Assembly (NCBI GenBank): GCA_009836625.1
Contig: VXVC01000004.1
Span: 1,363,114 to 1,427,113, forward strand
Length of the DNA stretch: 64,000 nt
Origin: Holophagales bacterium
GTDB taxonomy: Bacteria > Acidobacteriota > Thermoanaerobaculia > Multivoradales > Multivoraceae
Reading direction: 5' to 3'
A program made the translations under genes and the position numbers. Under the pieces are notes generated by a model. That model worked only from the letters and a program-made list of their open reading frames with translations, did not search any database and was not told where the DNA came from. Shown here piece by piece: positions 55,083 through 64,000 of the stretch. The first letter of the stretch is position 1, and each line of letters starts with the position of its first letter.

Positions 55083-56951
55083 CTACGCCGCCGTCTCCTG
55101 CTGCGCGTACTGCAACTGGTAGAGGCGCCAGTAGACGCCGCGGCGGTCGAGGAGTTCGTCGTGGGTGCCGTGCTCGCAGATCGCGCCGTGGTGGAAGACG
55201 TAGATGCGGTCAACGTCCTTGATCGTCGACAGGCGGTGGGCGACGACGATCGAGGTCTTGCCTTCCATCAGGTGGCGGAGGGCGTCCTGGATCAACGCCT
55301 CGGTCTCGGTGTCGACGCTGGAGGTCGCCTCGTCGAGCAGCAGGAGCTGCGGTTCTCGGGCGAGGGCACGGGCGAAGGAGAGCAACTGCCGCTGGCCGGT
55401 CGAGAAGTTGACGCCGCGCTCACTGACCTTGTGCGCCCAGCCGTTCGGCAGCCGCTCGATCAGGTCGTCGACGTGGGTGGCGCGCGCCGCCTCGTCGACC
55501 ACGTCGTCGGCGACGTCGCGGCCGAGGACGATGTTGTAGCGCAGGTCACCGTCGAACAGGAAGACGTCCTGGAGCACGAACGCCATCCGCCGCCGCAGTT
55601 CGGGCTTCGGAATGTCCCGGATGTCCCGGCCGTCGACGCGGATCGATCCCTCCTGCAGTTCATAGAGACGCGCCAGCAGCTTCAACGTCGTCGTCTTGCC
55701 GGATCCGGTGTGGCCGACGATCGCCACCCGCTCGCCGGCCGCGACCCGGAAGGAGACGTCGCGCAGCACCGTCTCCGCGCCGTAGGCGAACGTCACGCCG
55801 TTGAACTCGACCTCGGAGCCGACGGGTGCCGACCCCGCGGCGGCCGCCGCCGCGCTCGCGGGCGACTCCACCTTGCCCTCCGGCTCCCGCGGCTCGTCCA
55901 GGAGCTGGAACACGCGCTCGGCGCTCGCCATGGACGACTGCATCACCGAGTACTTCGCCGACAGGTCCATCAGCGGCCGGAAGAACCGGCTCATGTAGTC
56001 GGAGAACACGTAGATCGTGCCGAGCGTGACCTCGCCCAGGCCGACCATCTGCGCGCCATACCAGAAGATGAGCGCCCGGGTCAGGTTCGTCGCCAGGTCG
56101 ACAGTCGAGAACAGCAGCGCGTCGTAACGGATCGAGCGCAGCCAGGAATCCCGGTGGGAGGCGTTCTCGCGCCTGAAGTCCTCGTAGTTGCGCCGTTCGC
56201 GCGCGAACAACTGGACCACCTTCATGCCGGAGATCGTCTCCTGCAGGTGGGCGTTGAGGCGCGCGATCTTGACCCGCACTTCCCGGTAGGCCTCCCGTAC
56301 CTTGTAGCGGAAGATCGCCGCCGCAATTCCCAGGACCGGCACCAGGGCCAGCGCCGCCAGCGCCAGCCGCGGGTCGATCGCGAACAGCATGGTGAGGATG
56401 ACGACCATGACGAACACGTCGGCCACCATGGCGATGACGCCCGCCGAGAACATCTCCGCCAGGTGCTCCAGGTCGTTCGTGAGCCGCGTCACGAGGCGGC
56501 CGACCGGGTAGCGGTCGAAGAAGCGCATCGGCAGCCGCTGGACGTGATCGAACAGCGTCCTGCGGACGTCCCGGACCGTGCGCTGGCCGAGCGAGATCAT
56601 CGAGAAGGCGCGCAGCCAGTCGACGATCAACGTGACGACCGAGATGAGGAACACCAGCCCGAACATCCAGGCCAGGGGCCCGAGTCCCAACCGCGGCACG
56701 ACGAAGGGCGCCATCCACCCCACTTCCGTCGTCGTCACCCCCTCGGTCAGGTAGTTCAGCGCCGCGCCGACGACCAGCGCCGGCATCAACTCGAGGAGGG
56801 CGCGCGGCGGAATCATGGCGAAGTTGAACGCGATCCAGCCGCGGTAGGGCCGCATGAACGGCCACAGCCGCTTGATCAGCTCCGTGTCGTAGACCTTGCC
56901 GAGGTCCCGCTCGCGGCCGAGCTGGGCAGACTCGCTCCGTTCCTCGCTCAC
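55083..56951 (-). CDS. ABC exporter half-transporter, catalytically competent subunit
   Basis: A 622-residue type IV ABC exporter half: six transmembrane helices (about 30-330) and a nucleotide-binding domain. Walker A is GHTGSGKTT (near 413), Walker B LLLDEATSSVD with the catalytic Glu, and H-loop VVAHRLS; the signature motif, however, reads FSTGQ instead of LSGGQ. The partner gene upstream has the complementary pattern, so the two form an asymmetric heterodimer of the TM287/288 or BmrCD type, which exports drugs or lipids. The GTG at 56951 overlaps the partner's stop (GTGA). Substrate unknown. Confidence 0.93.
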   Translation of the reverse strand: MSEERSESAQLGRERDLGKVYDTELIKRLWPFMRPYRGWIAFNFAMIPPRALLELMPALVVGAALNYLTEGVTTTEVGWMAPFVVPRLGLGPLAWMFGLVFLISVVTLIVDWLRAFSMISLGQRTVRDVRRTLFDHVQRLPMRFFDRYPVGRLVTRLTNDLEHLAEMFSAGVIAMVADVFVMVVILTMLFAIDPRLALAALALVPVLGIAAAIFRYKVREAYREVRVKIARLNAHLQETISGMKVVQLFARERRNYEDFRRENASHRDSWLRSIRYDALLFSTVDLATNLTRALIFWYGAQMVGLGEVTLGTIYVFSDYMSRFFRPLMDLSAKYSVMQSSMASAERVFQLLDEPREPEGKVESPASAAAAAAGSAPVGSEVEFNGVTFAYGAETVLRDVSFRVAAGERVAIVGHTGSGKTTTLKLLARLYELQEGSIRVDGRDIRDIPKPELRRRMAFVLQDVFLFDGDLRYNIVLGRDVADDVVDEAARATHVDDLIERLPNGWAHKVSERGVNFSTGQRQLLSFARALAREPQLLLLDEATSSVDTETEALIQDALRHLMEGKTSIVVAHRLSTIKDVDRIYVFHHGAICEHGTHDELLDRRGVYWRLYQLQYAQQETAA

Positions 56952-58717
56952 GCCGGCTCCTTCAGTTCAAGCTCCGACAGCAGCTCCTGGCGATGGTGCA
57001 GGCGGGCGTAGAAGCCGCCCAGCTCGACGAGTTCGCGGTGCGTGCCGCGCTCGGTGATCCGGCCGTTCTCGAGCACGACGATCTGGTCCGCGTGCCGCAC
57101 GGCCGAGATCCGGTGCGCCACGATGAAGCAGGTCCGGCCCCGCCGCCGTCCCTCGAGGTCACCCAGGATCGCCTCCTCGGTCCCGTGGTCGACGCTCGAG
57201 AGGGAGTCGTCGAGGATGAGGATAGACGGACGCAGGATCATCGCCCGCGCCAGGGCGACGCGCTGGCGCTGGCCGCCCGACAGGGTGACCCCGCGTTCGC
57301 CGACGACGGTGTCGAAGCCGTCCTCGAACTCCTCGATCTCCCGTTCGACCTGGGCCCGGGCGGCCGCCCGCCTCACCTCCACAAGGTGGGCGTCGGGTAC
57401 GCCGTAGCGGATGTTCTCGGCCACGGAGATGGAGAACAGGAAGCTGTCCTGCGGCACCATGGCGATGCTCGAACGCAGCAGATGGACCGGCATCCGGTTG
57501 AGGTCCACGCCGTCGATCAGGATCGAACCGTCGTCGACTTCCAAGAGCCTCGGCACCAGACTGACCAGGGTCGTTTTGCCGGAGCCGACAGGGCCCACGA
57601 TGCCTACCGTGCTGCCGGCCTCAACGGTCAGATCAATCCCCTTGAGCGCCGGCACGTAGCTGCCCGGATAGGTGAACGTCAGGTTCCTGAACTCGACGCG
57701 GCCCTTGATCTCCGAGACGGCCGCCACATCCTCGCGGTCGCGGATCGACGGCACGATGTCCAGCACCGCGCCCAGCCGCTCCAGCGCCGCGAGGCCGCGC
57801 TGGGTGATCGACACGACGAAGCCCAGCATCATCGTCGGGAAGGTGAGCATGCCGATCAGGCCCCAGAACAGCCACAGGTCCTCGGTGCCGAGCAGGCCGG
57901 TCTGGACCCGCTGGCCACCCAGCCACAGAACGACGGCCGCCGAGAGAGCCGGCACCAGGCTGACGCTGGCGAACATCGTCGTCTGCATGACGCCGACCTT
58001 CATCATCCGCCGGAAGAGCTCCTGGTTCTGGTCCTCGAAGCGGTCGCGCTCCAGGTTGGACAGGTCGTAGGCCTTGACCACCAGCGCACCCGAGGCGTTC
58101 TCCTGCACGACCGTCGAGACCTTACCGAGCTGTTCCTGGCCGGCCAGGTTGGCCTGGAACATGTAGCGGCTGTAGTGACGGGTGATCAGGACGAAGAGCG
58201 GGAAGGGGCCCAGCGCGCAGAGAGTCAGCATCGCGTCGACCGGCAGCAGCACGATCAGAGCGCCCGCGAACAGCACCGGCGTCTGCAGCAGGTTCAGCAG
58301 GCCCATCCCCAGGAACATCCGGATGCTGTTGATGTCGTTCACGGCCCGCGACATGAGATCGCCGGTGCGGTGAGCGAGGTAGAAGGACTGCGGCAGGCTC
58401 TGGAGATGGGCGAAGTAGTCGTTGCGGATGCGGAACTCGATCTGCCGGCCGATGTTGAACATCACGATGCGCGAGAACAGCCGCGCCAGAGCCAGAAAGA
58501 CCGAGGCGGCAACCAGCCAGAGGATCGCGCGCCCGACCGCGTCCGGGGCGTCTTCGAACGCGGCGACGATGTCCCGAATCGCCAGCGGGATGAGCTGAAA
58601 GAAGACCGCGTAGAGGAGGGTGAGGACCCCGCCCAGGACGTAGCCGCCGGGGGCCATACGCATGTAGGCCAGCAGGCGTCGGAGCGGCTTGTCCGCCTGT
58701 GCCGAGGCACCCTCCAT
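56948..58717 (-). CDS. ABC exporter half-transporter, degenerate-site subunit
   Basis: A 589-residue ABC exporter half with six transmembrane helices and an NBD. Walker A GPVGSGKTT (near 376), signature LSGGQRQRV (canonical) and H-loop IVAHRIS are intact; Walker B is ILILDDSLSSVD, with Asp instead of the catalytic Glu. In heterodimeric exporters this Glu-to-Asp change marks the degenerate ATP site, completed by the non-canonical signature (FSTGQ) of the partner. ATG at 58717 (MEGASAQ) is used; the frame runs six codons further up to another possible start. Both genes form one unit by a 4-bp overlap. Confidence 0.92.
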   Translation of the reverse strand: MEGASAQADKPLRRLLAYMRMAPGGYVLGGVLTLLYAVFFQLIPLAIRDIVAAFEDAPDAVGRAILWLVAASVFLALARLFSRIVMFNIGRQIEFRIRNDYFAHLQSLPQSFYLAHRTGDLMSRAVNDINSIRMFLGMGLLNLLQTPVLFAGALIVLLPVDAMLTLCALGPFPLFVLITRHYSRYMFQANLAGQEQLGKVSTVVQENASGALVVKAYDLSNLERDRFEDQNQELFRRMMKVGVMQTTMFASVSLVPALSAAVVLWLGGQRVQTGLLGTEDLWLFWGLIGMLTFPTMMLGFVVSITQRGLAALERLGAVLDIVPSIRDREDVAAVSEIKGRVEFRNLTFTYPGSYVPALKGIDLTVEAGSTVGIVGPVGSGKTTLVSLVPRLLEVDDGSILIDGVDLNRMPVHLLRSSIAMVPQDSFLFSISVAENIRYGVPDAHLVEVRRAAARAQVEREIEEFEDGFDTVVGERGVTLSGGQRQRVALARAMILRPSILILDDSLSSVDHGTEEAILGDLEGRRRGRTCFIVAHRISAVRHADQIVVLENGRITERGTHRELVELGGFYARLHHRQELLSELELKEPA

Positions 58718-58806
58718 GGCGGGGGACCATAGCAACGAGGCAGCCCCTGCTGCCGCAGTTTGGGGTAGGCTGCCGCGGCTTTCTCCCGCTCCCAGCGCGC
58801 CACCAC

Positions 58807-59415
58807 ATGAAGCTCCACTGGTTCGTCTTCGTCACGCTGATCGGCATGTGCCTCGCCGTCGGCGCGGCGTTCCTCGCGCCGACGGAAGTGGTCCTGCAGG
58901 ACGGCGCGACCGAGCAGGTGGTGAGCAGCAGCGGCTTCGAGCACGAGCGTTTCTCGACGATGCGCCACGGCGGCCCCGGCGCCGAACGTCACGCCACGAC
59001 GCTGTGGATCGGCTGGGCCTTCGTCGTCTTCCAGGTGCTCTTCTTCGGCGGCTGCCTGGCGATGGGGATGGAACGGCGCAAGGACGGAGGCGCCTCCCTG
59101 GGGCCGGCGAAGCAGCCGCTGATCTTCGGCACCCTGGTCCTGGCCGCGATCTTCACCGCGCTCGTCTTCTCCTACCAGCGCTACGCCACCGAGGAGACGC
59201 ACACGCTGTTCCTGGGCTTCCCCAGGCCAACGGCCTGGGTGTTCTACGCGGTGTGGCCGTTCCCGGTGTTCTTCATGATCGTCTACATGCGGATCTTCGA
59301 CCGCTGGTTCTTCACCGAGGAAGACGAACGGAAGGTCGCGGAACTCGCAGCCACGCAGCGCAAGAAGGAGCTTGAAGCGGCCGGCGGCGACCCGGCGGAG
59401 GCAGGGGCCGACTGA
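58807..59415 (+). CDS. Membrane protein preceding the sodium:solute symporter
   Basis: A 202-residue protein with about four transmembrane helices: FVFVTLIGMCLAVGAAFLAP, LWIGWAFVVFQVLFFGGCLA, FGTLVLAAIFTALVFSY and FYAVWPFPVFFMIVYM, and a charged helical C-terminus (TEEDERKVAELAATQRKKEL). I do not recognise the family. Its TGA overlaps the ATG of the symporter gene by one base (TGATG), so the two are coupled and may work as one transporter, as small subunits do in some SSS systems. ATG at 58807. Confidence 0.78.
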   Translation: MKLHWFVFVTLIGMCLAVGAAFLAPTEVVLQDGATEQVVSSSGFEHERFSTMRHGGPGAERHATTLWIGWAFVVFQVLFFGGCLAMGMERRKDGGASLGPAKQPLIFGTLVLAAIFTALVFSYQRYATEETHTLFLGFPRPTAWVFYAVWPFPVFFMIVYMRIFDRWFFTEEDERKVAELAATQRKKELEAAGGDPAEAGAD

Positions 59416-60902
59416 TGGAGGAGAGTCGCAACGCGGTCGTCCTGACCTGCCTCGTCATCTACTTCGCGCTCTGCATCGGCGTCGGCATCTGGGCGCTCAG
59501 ACGAACGAAGTCGACGCAGGACTTCTTCATGGCCGGCCGCGAGCTGGGCGTCATCGTCACCGCCTTCGCCCTCTTCTCGAGCACGCTCTCCGGCTTCGGC
59601 TTCGTCGGCGGCCCCGGCCTCGTCTACAGCCAGGGCATGACGTCCGTGTGGATGATCGTCTGCGGCACGGTGGCTTCCTGCTTCACGTTCTTCCTCGTCG
59701 CGAAGCGGCTGCGGATCTTCTCCGAGGTGTACCAGACGGTGTCGCTGCCGGACACCGTCGCGCTCCGCTACCAGAGCGAAACGAGCCGGTTCCTGACCGC
59801 CGTGGCGATCATCCTCGGGGTCGTCGGCTACCTGGCGGCGCAGATCATGGCGATGGCGGTCGTGCTGCAGGAGATCCTGAACAGCGTCGACTGGGTTCCG
59901 CACGTCAGCCTCGGCGCCGCGATGACGATCTCCGTCGCGGTCCTCGTCTTCTACTGCGTGACCGGCGGCATCATCGCCGGCGTCTACACCGACGTCGTGC
60001 AGGGCGCGGTGATGGCGATCGCCGGAGTGCTCGTCCTGATCGCGGCGATTCAAGCGGTCGACGGGGGCGTCGCCGGCGGCGCGATGACGGTCGTGAACGA
60101 CGATCCGGAGGCGATCGGGCCCTGGGGCACCCTCGGCATCATGGGGGCGCTGTCGTACTACCTGCTGTTCGTGGTCGGCGCCTGCGGACAGCCCCACATC
60201 GTCACGAAGTTGATGATGAACAAGCGGATCCGCCAGTTCAAGCAGATCTTCCTGGTCAGTGCGATCGCCGGCACGCTGGCCGCGCTGCTCTGGATCGCGA
60301 TCGGCTTCGCGATGCGAGCGCTCGTCGTCGGCGGCGACCACGCCGAGCTCGGCCAGCCCGACGACGCGGCCTACGCGTTCCTCCAGTCCTACGCTCACCC
60401 GATCCTCGCCGGCGTCGTCTTCGCCGGGCTGTTCGCCGCGATCATGTCGACGGCGGACGGCTTCCTGAACATCGGCGCGGCGGCGATCATCCACGACATT
60501 CCCAAGGCGCTCACCGGCAAGCCCATCAAGAGGGAGCTGTTCTGGGCCCGGGTGGCAACGCTCGCGCTGGCGGTGGGCGCGGCGCTGTTCGTGAGCCTTT
60601 CCAAGGAGGACCTGGTCGCCCTGCTCGGCACCTTCGGCTGGGGCACGTTCGCGGCGGCGCTCGTGCCCACCGTGGCGATCGGGTTCAACTGGAAACGGGC
60701 CACGCCGCTGGCGGCGAACGTCGCGATCGTCTCGGGCCTGCTGGTCAACTTCGTCATCGAGATCGCGAAGATCCAGGTGCCCCACGGCATCCACGGCGGC
60801 GCCATCTCGCTGCTCTTGTCGCTGACCCTGTTCTTCGGCATCTCCCTGCTGTCGAAGCCGAAGCCGCTGCCCAGCGAGATCGACGCGATTCTCGACCTGT
60901 GA
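59415..60902 (+). CDS. Sodium:solute symporter (SSS family)
   Basis: A 495-residue transporter of the LeuT-fold SSS family with about 13 helices. TKSTQDFFMAGRELGVIVTA and LFSSTLSGFGFVGGPGLVYS are the typical first-repeat signatures; GIIAGVYTDVVQGAVMAIAG matches the SSS core motif; VVGACGQPHIVTKLMMNKR and GLFAAIMSTADGFLNIGAAA (Na2-site Ser/Thr in the second) follow. Substrates of this family include sugars, amino acids, carboxylates and osmolytes; sequence does not decide here. The gene is coupled to the small membrane-protein gene before it; the MoxR gene follows after 7 bp. Confidence 0.92.
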   Translation: MEESRNAVVLTCLVIYFALCIGVGIWALRRTKSTQDFFMAGRELGVIVTAFALFSSTLSGFGFVGGPGLVYSQGMTSVWMIVCGTVASCFTFFLVAKRLRIFSEVYQTVSLPDTVALRYQSETSRFLTAVAIILGVVGYLAAQIMAMAVVLQEILNSVDWVPHVSLGAAMTISVAVLVFYCVTGGIIAGVYTDVVQGAVMAIAGVLVLIAAIQAVDGGVAGGAMTVVNDDPEAIGPWGTLGIMGALSYYLLFVVGACGQPHIVTKLMMNKRIRQFKQIFLVSAIAGTLAALLWIAIGFAMRALVVGGDHAELGQPDDAAYAFLQSYAHPILAGVVFAGLFAAIMSTADGFLNIGAAAIIHDIPKALTGKPIKRELFWARVATLALAVGAALFVSLSKEDLVALLGTFGWGTFAAALVPTVAIGFNWKRATPLAANVAIVSGLLVNFVIEIAKIQVPHGIHGGAISLLLSLTLFFGISLLSKPKPLPSEIDAILDL

Positions 60903-60909
60903 CGTCGTC

Positions 60910-61860
60910 ATGACGGTTTCACCCGACTTTCAGCGCTCCGGACCCGGCACGGACCGTTGCTTCCCCGATGTCGACGCGGTGATCACGGCACTGCGCGCCG
61001 AGGACTACATCGCCGAGCGCGACCTGGCCACCGCGATCTACCTGTCGCTCTGCATGGGCAAGCCGATCTTCCTGGAGGGTGAGCCCGGCGTCGGCAAGAC
61101 GGAGGTCGCCAAGGCCCTCTCCCGCTGCCTCGGCTCAGAACTGATCCGGCTCCAGTGCTACGAGGGCCTCGACGTCTCCACCGCCGTCTACGAGTGGAAC
61201 TACCGGCGGCAACTGCTCCACCTGCGCGGCCTGGAGGCGGCAGGCGGCGGCGACGCCCGCACCGCGGTCGACGACGTCTTCTCCTCCGACTTCCTGCTCG
61301 AGCGACCGCTCCTGCGAGCGGTTCGGCAGAGCCGCAGGGGCGAGGCCCCGCCGGTGCTGCTGATCGACGAACTAGACCGGGCCGACGAGGAGTTCGAGGC
61401 CTACCTGCTCGAGATCCTGGCCGACTTCCAGATCACGATCCCGGAGATCGGCACCGTCGCGGCCGAGACGCCCCCGGTCGCCGTCGTCACCTCGAACCGC
61501 ACCCGCGAGGTCCACGACGCGCTCAAGCGCCGCTGCCTCTACCACTGGATCGACTTCCCGAACTACGAGAAGGAAGTCCAGATCGTGCTCCGCCGCGTTC
61601 CCGAAGCGCCCGAGCACTTCGCCGCCGAGATCGTCCGCCTCGTCCAGGCGCTGCGCGAGGAAGACCTGTTCAAGCATCCCGGCGTCGCCGAGACACTGGA
61701 CTGGACGAACGCCCTGATCGCCCTCGACCAGGAAACGCTCTCCGACGACATCCTGCGCGACACCCTGGGCGTGCTGCTCAAGTACCAGGACGACCTCGAC
61801 AAGATCGACGACGAGGCGGTCCGCCGGCTGCTGCGGAAGAGCCAGTCACCAGGTGACTGA
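60910..61860 (+). CDS. MoxR-type AAA+ ATPase (CoxD-like)
   Basis: A 316-residue AAA+ ATPase of the MoxR/CoxD group. Walker A is GEPGVGKT (57-64), Walker B LLIDELDRADEEFEAYLLE, sensor-1 VVTSNRTREVHDALKRRCLY (Asn and Arg finger region). Such ATPases work with vWA proteins to insert metals or remodel enzymes; CoxD and CoxE do this for the CO dehydrogenase Mo-Cu centre. The vWA gene follows with an 8-bp overlap. The coxG-S-L-M genes lie 27 kb upstream, so the pair could serve that enzyme, but this is inference. ATG at 60910. Confidence 0.92.
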   Translation: MTVSPDFQRSGPGTDRCFPDVDAVITALRAEDYIAERDLATAIYLSLCMGKPIFLEGEPGVGKTEVAKALSRCLGSELIRLQCYEGLDVSTAVYEWNYRRQLLHLRGLEAAGGGDARTAVDDVFSSDFLLERPLLRAVRQSRRGEAPPVLLIDELDRADEEFEAYLLEILADFQITIPEIGTVAAETPPVAVVTSNRTREVHDALKRRCLYHWIDFPNYEKEVQIVLRRVPEAPEHFAAEIVRLVQALREEDLFKHPGVAETLDWTNALIALDQETLSDDILRDTLGVLLKYQDDLDKIDDEAVRRLLRKSQSPGD

Positions 61861-63082
61861 AGGTGCGACGGCTGCCGCGGCAGCCCGCGGCCACCTGCTC
61901 CGCAACATCGTCCTCTTCGGCCGCCTGCTGCGGGTCGGCAGCCTGGACGTCACGCCAACCCAGCTCCGGGACTGGGTGGCAGCCCTGGAACTCGTCGACC
62001 TGGCGCACAAGCGCGACGTGAAGGCGGCTGCCCGGGCGGTGCTGGTCAGCCGGCGACGCGACCTTCCGTGGTTCAACAAGGCCTTCGAGCTTTTCTGGCA
62101 GGCCCGCGACCCGCGTGAACTCGAACAACTCGAGCTGGGACTGATGATCCAGCGCCGGACCGAGCGGACGAAGCGGGCCGCGATCCAGAAGCTGGCGCTC
62201 AACGACGGCGACGCCGGCGACGACCGCCAAAGCGACCGGGAGCACACCGCCCGACCTCGGCTCTACAGCGCCCGGGAGGCGTTGCGGCAGAAGGACTTCG
62301 CCCAGCTCGAGGGCGAGGAGCTGGACGAGATCAAGCGGCTCATGGCGACGATGCGCTGGCAGCTCGATACCCGCCGAACCCGGCGGCTCCGGCCGGACCG
62401 CCACGGCCACCGGCTCGATCTGCGCCGGACGCTGCGTCGCAGCCTGACCCAGGGCGGCGAGATGATCGACCTGGTGCGCCGCGGCCGCAAGCACCGGCGC
62501 CGTCCACTGGTCCTGCTCTGCGACATCTCGGGCTCCATGGAGCCCTACTCGCGTCTCCTGCTCCACTTCATCTACGCCGTCTCCCATCCGCGCTCGGCCG
62601 ACCCCGGCATCTCCCGGGTCGAGGCGTTCGCCTTCGGAACCCGGCTGACGCGCCTGACCCAGGAACTGGCCGAACGCGACGTCGACCGCGCGCTACAGGC
62701 CGCGGCCCATCGCATCGAGGACTGGGGCGGCGGCACCCGCACCGGCGACGCACTGCGCGAGTTCAACTTCACCTGGAGCCGGCGCCTCCTCGGCCAGGGC
62801 GCCGCCGTCCTGATCATCAGCGACGGCTGGGACCGCGGCGACATCGGCCTCCTCGGCCACGAAATGGAACGCCTGCACCGGAGCTGCCATCGCTTGATCT
62901 GGCTCAACCCGCTGCTCGGGTCGCCGGACTACCAGCCGCTGACCCGCGGCATCGTCGCCGCCCTCCCGCACGTCGACGACTTCCTGCCGGTGCACAACCT
63001 GGCGAGTCTGGAGCAGTTGGGGGAACTGCTCTTTACCGGTGGAGGTTCTGTTCCAGGAAGCGGGCGACCATCCGCTGGATGA
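61853..63082 (+). CDS. CoxE-like von Willebrand A protein
   Basis: A 409-residue cytoplasmic vWA protein of the CoxE family. The N-terminal 200 residues are helical and basic; the C-terminal vWA domain has the MIDAS motif CDISGSM (Asp224), then RVEAFAFGTRLTRLT, GGGTRTGDALREF (second MIDAS Thr) and AAVLIISDGWDRGD. It is the expected partner of the MoxR ATPase next to it. The start is GTG at 61853, inside the MoxR gene (GTGACTGA, 8-bp overlap). Its 3' end overlaps the convergent nucleoside hydrolase gene by 50 bp; the last 15 or so residues after LGELLFTGG may be poorly conserved. Confidence 0.9.
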   Translation: MTEGATAAAAARGHLLRNIVLFGRLLRVGSLDVTPTQLRDWVAALELVDLAHKRDVKAAARAVLVSRRRDLPWFNKAFELFWQARDPRELEQLELGLMIQRRTERTKRAAIQKLALNDGDAGDDRQSDREHTARPRLYSAREALRQKDFAQLEGEELDEIKRLMATMRWQLDTRRTRRLRPDRHGHRLDLRRTLRRSLTQGGEMIDLVRRGRKHRRRPLVLLCDISGSMEPYSRLLLHFIYAVSHPRSADPGISRVEAFAFGTRLTRLTQELAERDVDRALQAAAHRIEDWGGGTRTGDALREFNFTWSRRLLGQGAAVLIISDGWDRGDIGLLGHEMERLHRSCHRLIWLNPLLGSPDYQPLTRGIVAALPHVDDFLPVHNLASLEQLGELLFTGGGSVPGSGRPSAG

Positions 63083-64000
63083 ACTCCGTGTCGTCGATCT
63101 CGAGCGCTACGGTCGAGGTCGGCTCGGCACCGGGTTCGAACAGGGTCATGCTCCGCTCGTCGACCGTGACGCGGCCATGCTCGAGGCCGAACAGATCGGG
63201 CCAGAGGATGTAGCCGACGGCGACCGCGTCGAAGAGGCGCGGCGTGGTCTGGTTCCTCTCCTCGTTGCGCCAAAGCGAGTAGAGCGCGGTCACTGCGTCG
63301 GTCAGCGGCGTGTCGCGCATGTGCAGGTGGAGTCTCCGTTCGCCGTCGAGGCGCACGTGGTCCGTCACGTCCAGCGGGACGTAGACGACGTCGGCGCCGC
63401 CGGCCTGCACGCCCGCGTCGAAGACCCTTGACGACGCGGCGTCGGCGAGTACGTTCCACTCCCGCTGCGCGTCGCCGCCGTCGTAGCCGGACCGGATCGA
63501 GCCGTACATCGAGACGACCCGCTTCGCCTTCTTGAGAACGTCCGGGTCGAGATCCAGCGCATCGCCGATGTTCGTCACCGGGCCGACGGTGAGCAGCGTG
63601 ATCTCACCCGGCGAGGCGTTCAACGTCTCCACGATGTACTCGGCTGCCGGCCGTGCCTGGGGCTTCAGTTCCTCGAAGCCGCGCCCCCAGTGGAACTGCC
63701 GGTTGTACGGCGCCTCGCTGAACTGCTCGTGGGGCTTCCCGTCACGCAAGGTGACCAGCGGCGTCGCCCGGCCGACGTACACCGGGATGTGCTCCAACCC
63801 CGTCTCCCAGAGCATGCGCAGCGCCAGCGGCGCCCGGTCCGCCGTGCGCGCGTGCCCGACCGTGATGCCGACGAGCTCGAGCTCCGGGCTCGCGAGGAGC
63901 AGAGCCAGCGCGTAGGCGTCGTCGATGTCCGAACCGATGTCGCAGTCGAAAAGGACCTTCTCGCGCTCGGCGGTGGCGGCGGGGTCGGGCTGGGCGAGGG
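63033..64000 (-). CDS. Nucleoside hydrolase (IunH type), N-terminus outside window
   Basis: At least 322 codons; the start lies beyond base 64000. FDCDIGSDIDDAYALALLLA is the Ca2+-binding N-terminal motif (DxDxGxDD type) of inosine-uridine-preferring nucleoside hydrolases, which split nucleosides into base and ribose. ITLLTVGPVTNIGDALDLDP carries the second signature and the catalytic region near the C-terminus has TPRLFDAVAVGYILWPDLF. About 13 residues (LAQPDPAATAERE) precede the motif and could be the end of a signal peptide, so the enzyme may be exported. Its stop is at 63033-63035, inside the 3' end of the opposite CoxE-like gene. Confidence 0.9.
   Translation of the reverse strand, partial: LAQPDPAATAEREKVLFDCDIGSDIDDAYALALLLASPELELVGITVGHARTADRAPLALRMLWETGLEHIPVYVGRATPLVTLRDGKPHEQFSEAPYNRQFHWGRGFEELKPQARPAAEYIVETLNASPGEITLLTVGPVTNIGDALDLDPDVLKKAKRVVSMYGSIRSGYDGGDAQREWNVLADAASSRVFDAGVQAGGADVVYVPLDVTDHVRLDGERRLHLHMRDTPLTDAVTALYSLWRNEERNQTTPRLFDAVAVGYILWPDLFGLEHGRVTVDERSMTLFEPGAEPTSTVALEIDDTEFIQRMVARFLEQNLHR

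Overview
The window is GC-rich, densely coded bacterial DNA with short intergenic gaps and many 1-4 bp stop/start overlaps. Several traits point to Acidobacteriota or a close relative: a TonB-dependent receptor with an N-terminal carboxypeptidase-regulatory-like domain, a tricorn-type protease, a PQQ-repeat protein, lipid-anchored and tandem sulfatases, an NCS2 permease, and a form II (CoxL-like) molybdenum hydroxylase. This assignment is an inference from gene content; no rRNA or tRNA gene was seen.

Layout. 1-4610: sulfatase-like lipoprotein, ICMT-like methyltransferase and homocysteine methyltransferase on the minus strand, divergent from metY and an alpha/beta hydrolase. 4656-7537: ECF sigma factor with a translationally coupled transmembrane vWA protein. 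7631-10109: sugar isomerase-like protein, orphan AbrB-type protein, VOC protein and an MNT/HEPN pair. 10142-18029 (minus): TonB receptor, SLC13-type permease, two SDR oxidoreductases and a P1/DmpA-type peptidase. 18091-20880 (plus): M20 peptidase and class III aminotransferase, closed by a strong hairpin. 20940-25758 (minus): thiolase, an HMG-CoA-synthase-like/DUF35 fusion, a branched-chain-type binding protein and a histidine phosphatase. 25755-28940: a CxxC thioredoxin-like protein, divergent from a selenoprotein and an MBL-fold hydrolase. 29052-33431: coxG-S-L-M. 33432-33767: a non-coding, hairpin-rich stretch. 34420-42097 (minus): central-carbon run of malate synthase, GlcF, a pseudo-GAPDH, GAPDH, pyruvate kinase and acyl-CoA dehydrogenase. 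42298-49842 (plus): tricorn protease, PQQ-repeat protein, glycosyltransferase/membrane fusion, small membrane protein. 49853-53304: VapBC and a two-domain sulfatase. 53318-58717 (minus): NCS2 permease and a heterodimeric ABC exporter. 58807-63082 (plus): small membrane protein, sodium:solute symporter, MoxR ATPase, CoxE-like vWA protein. 63033-64000: nucleoside hydrolase, cut by the window edge.

Most notable points. (1) The gene at 27323-27838 reads through an in-frame TGA in a UGSC motif, followed at the right distance by a SECIS-like hairpin, so it is a selenoprotein that ordinary gene calling splits in two. (2) Three genes have no ATG/GTG/TTG at the position their family requires, but have CTG overlapping the upstream stop as CTGA. 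(3) A GAPDH paralogue lacking both catalytic residues is translationally coupled to the intact GAPDH. (4) Unusual fusions include HMG-CoA-synthase-like/DUF35, a tandem sulfatase, NCS2 with a possible HATPase-like tail, and GT2 with a multi-span membrane domain.
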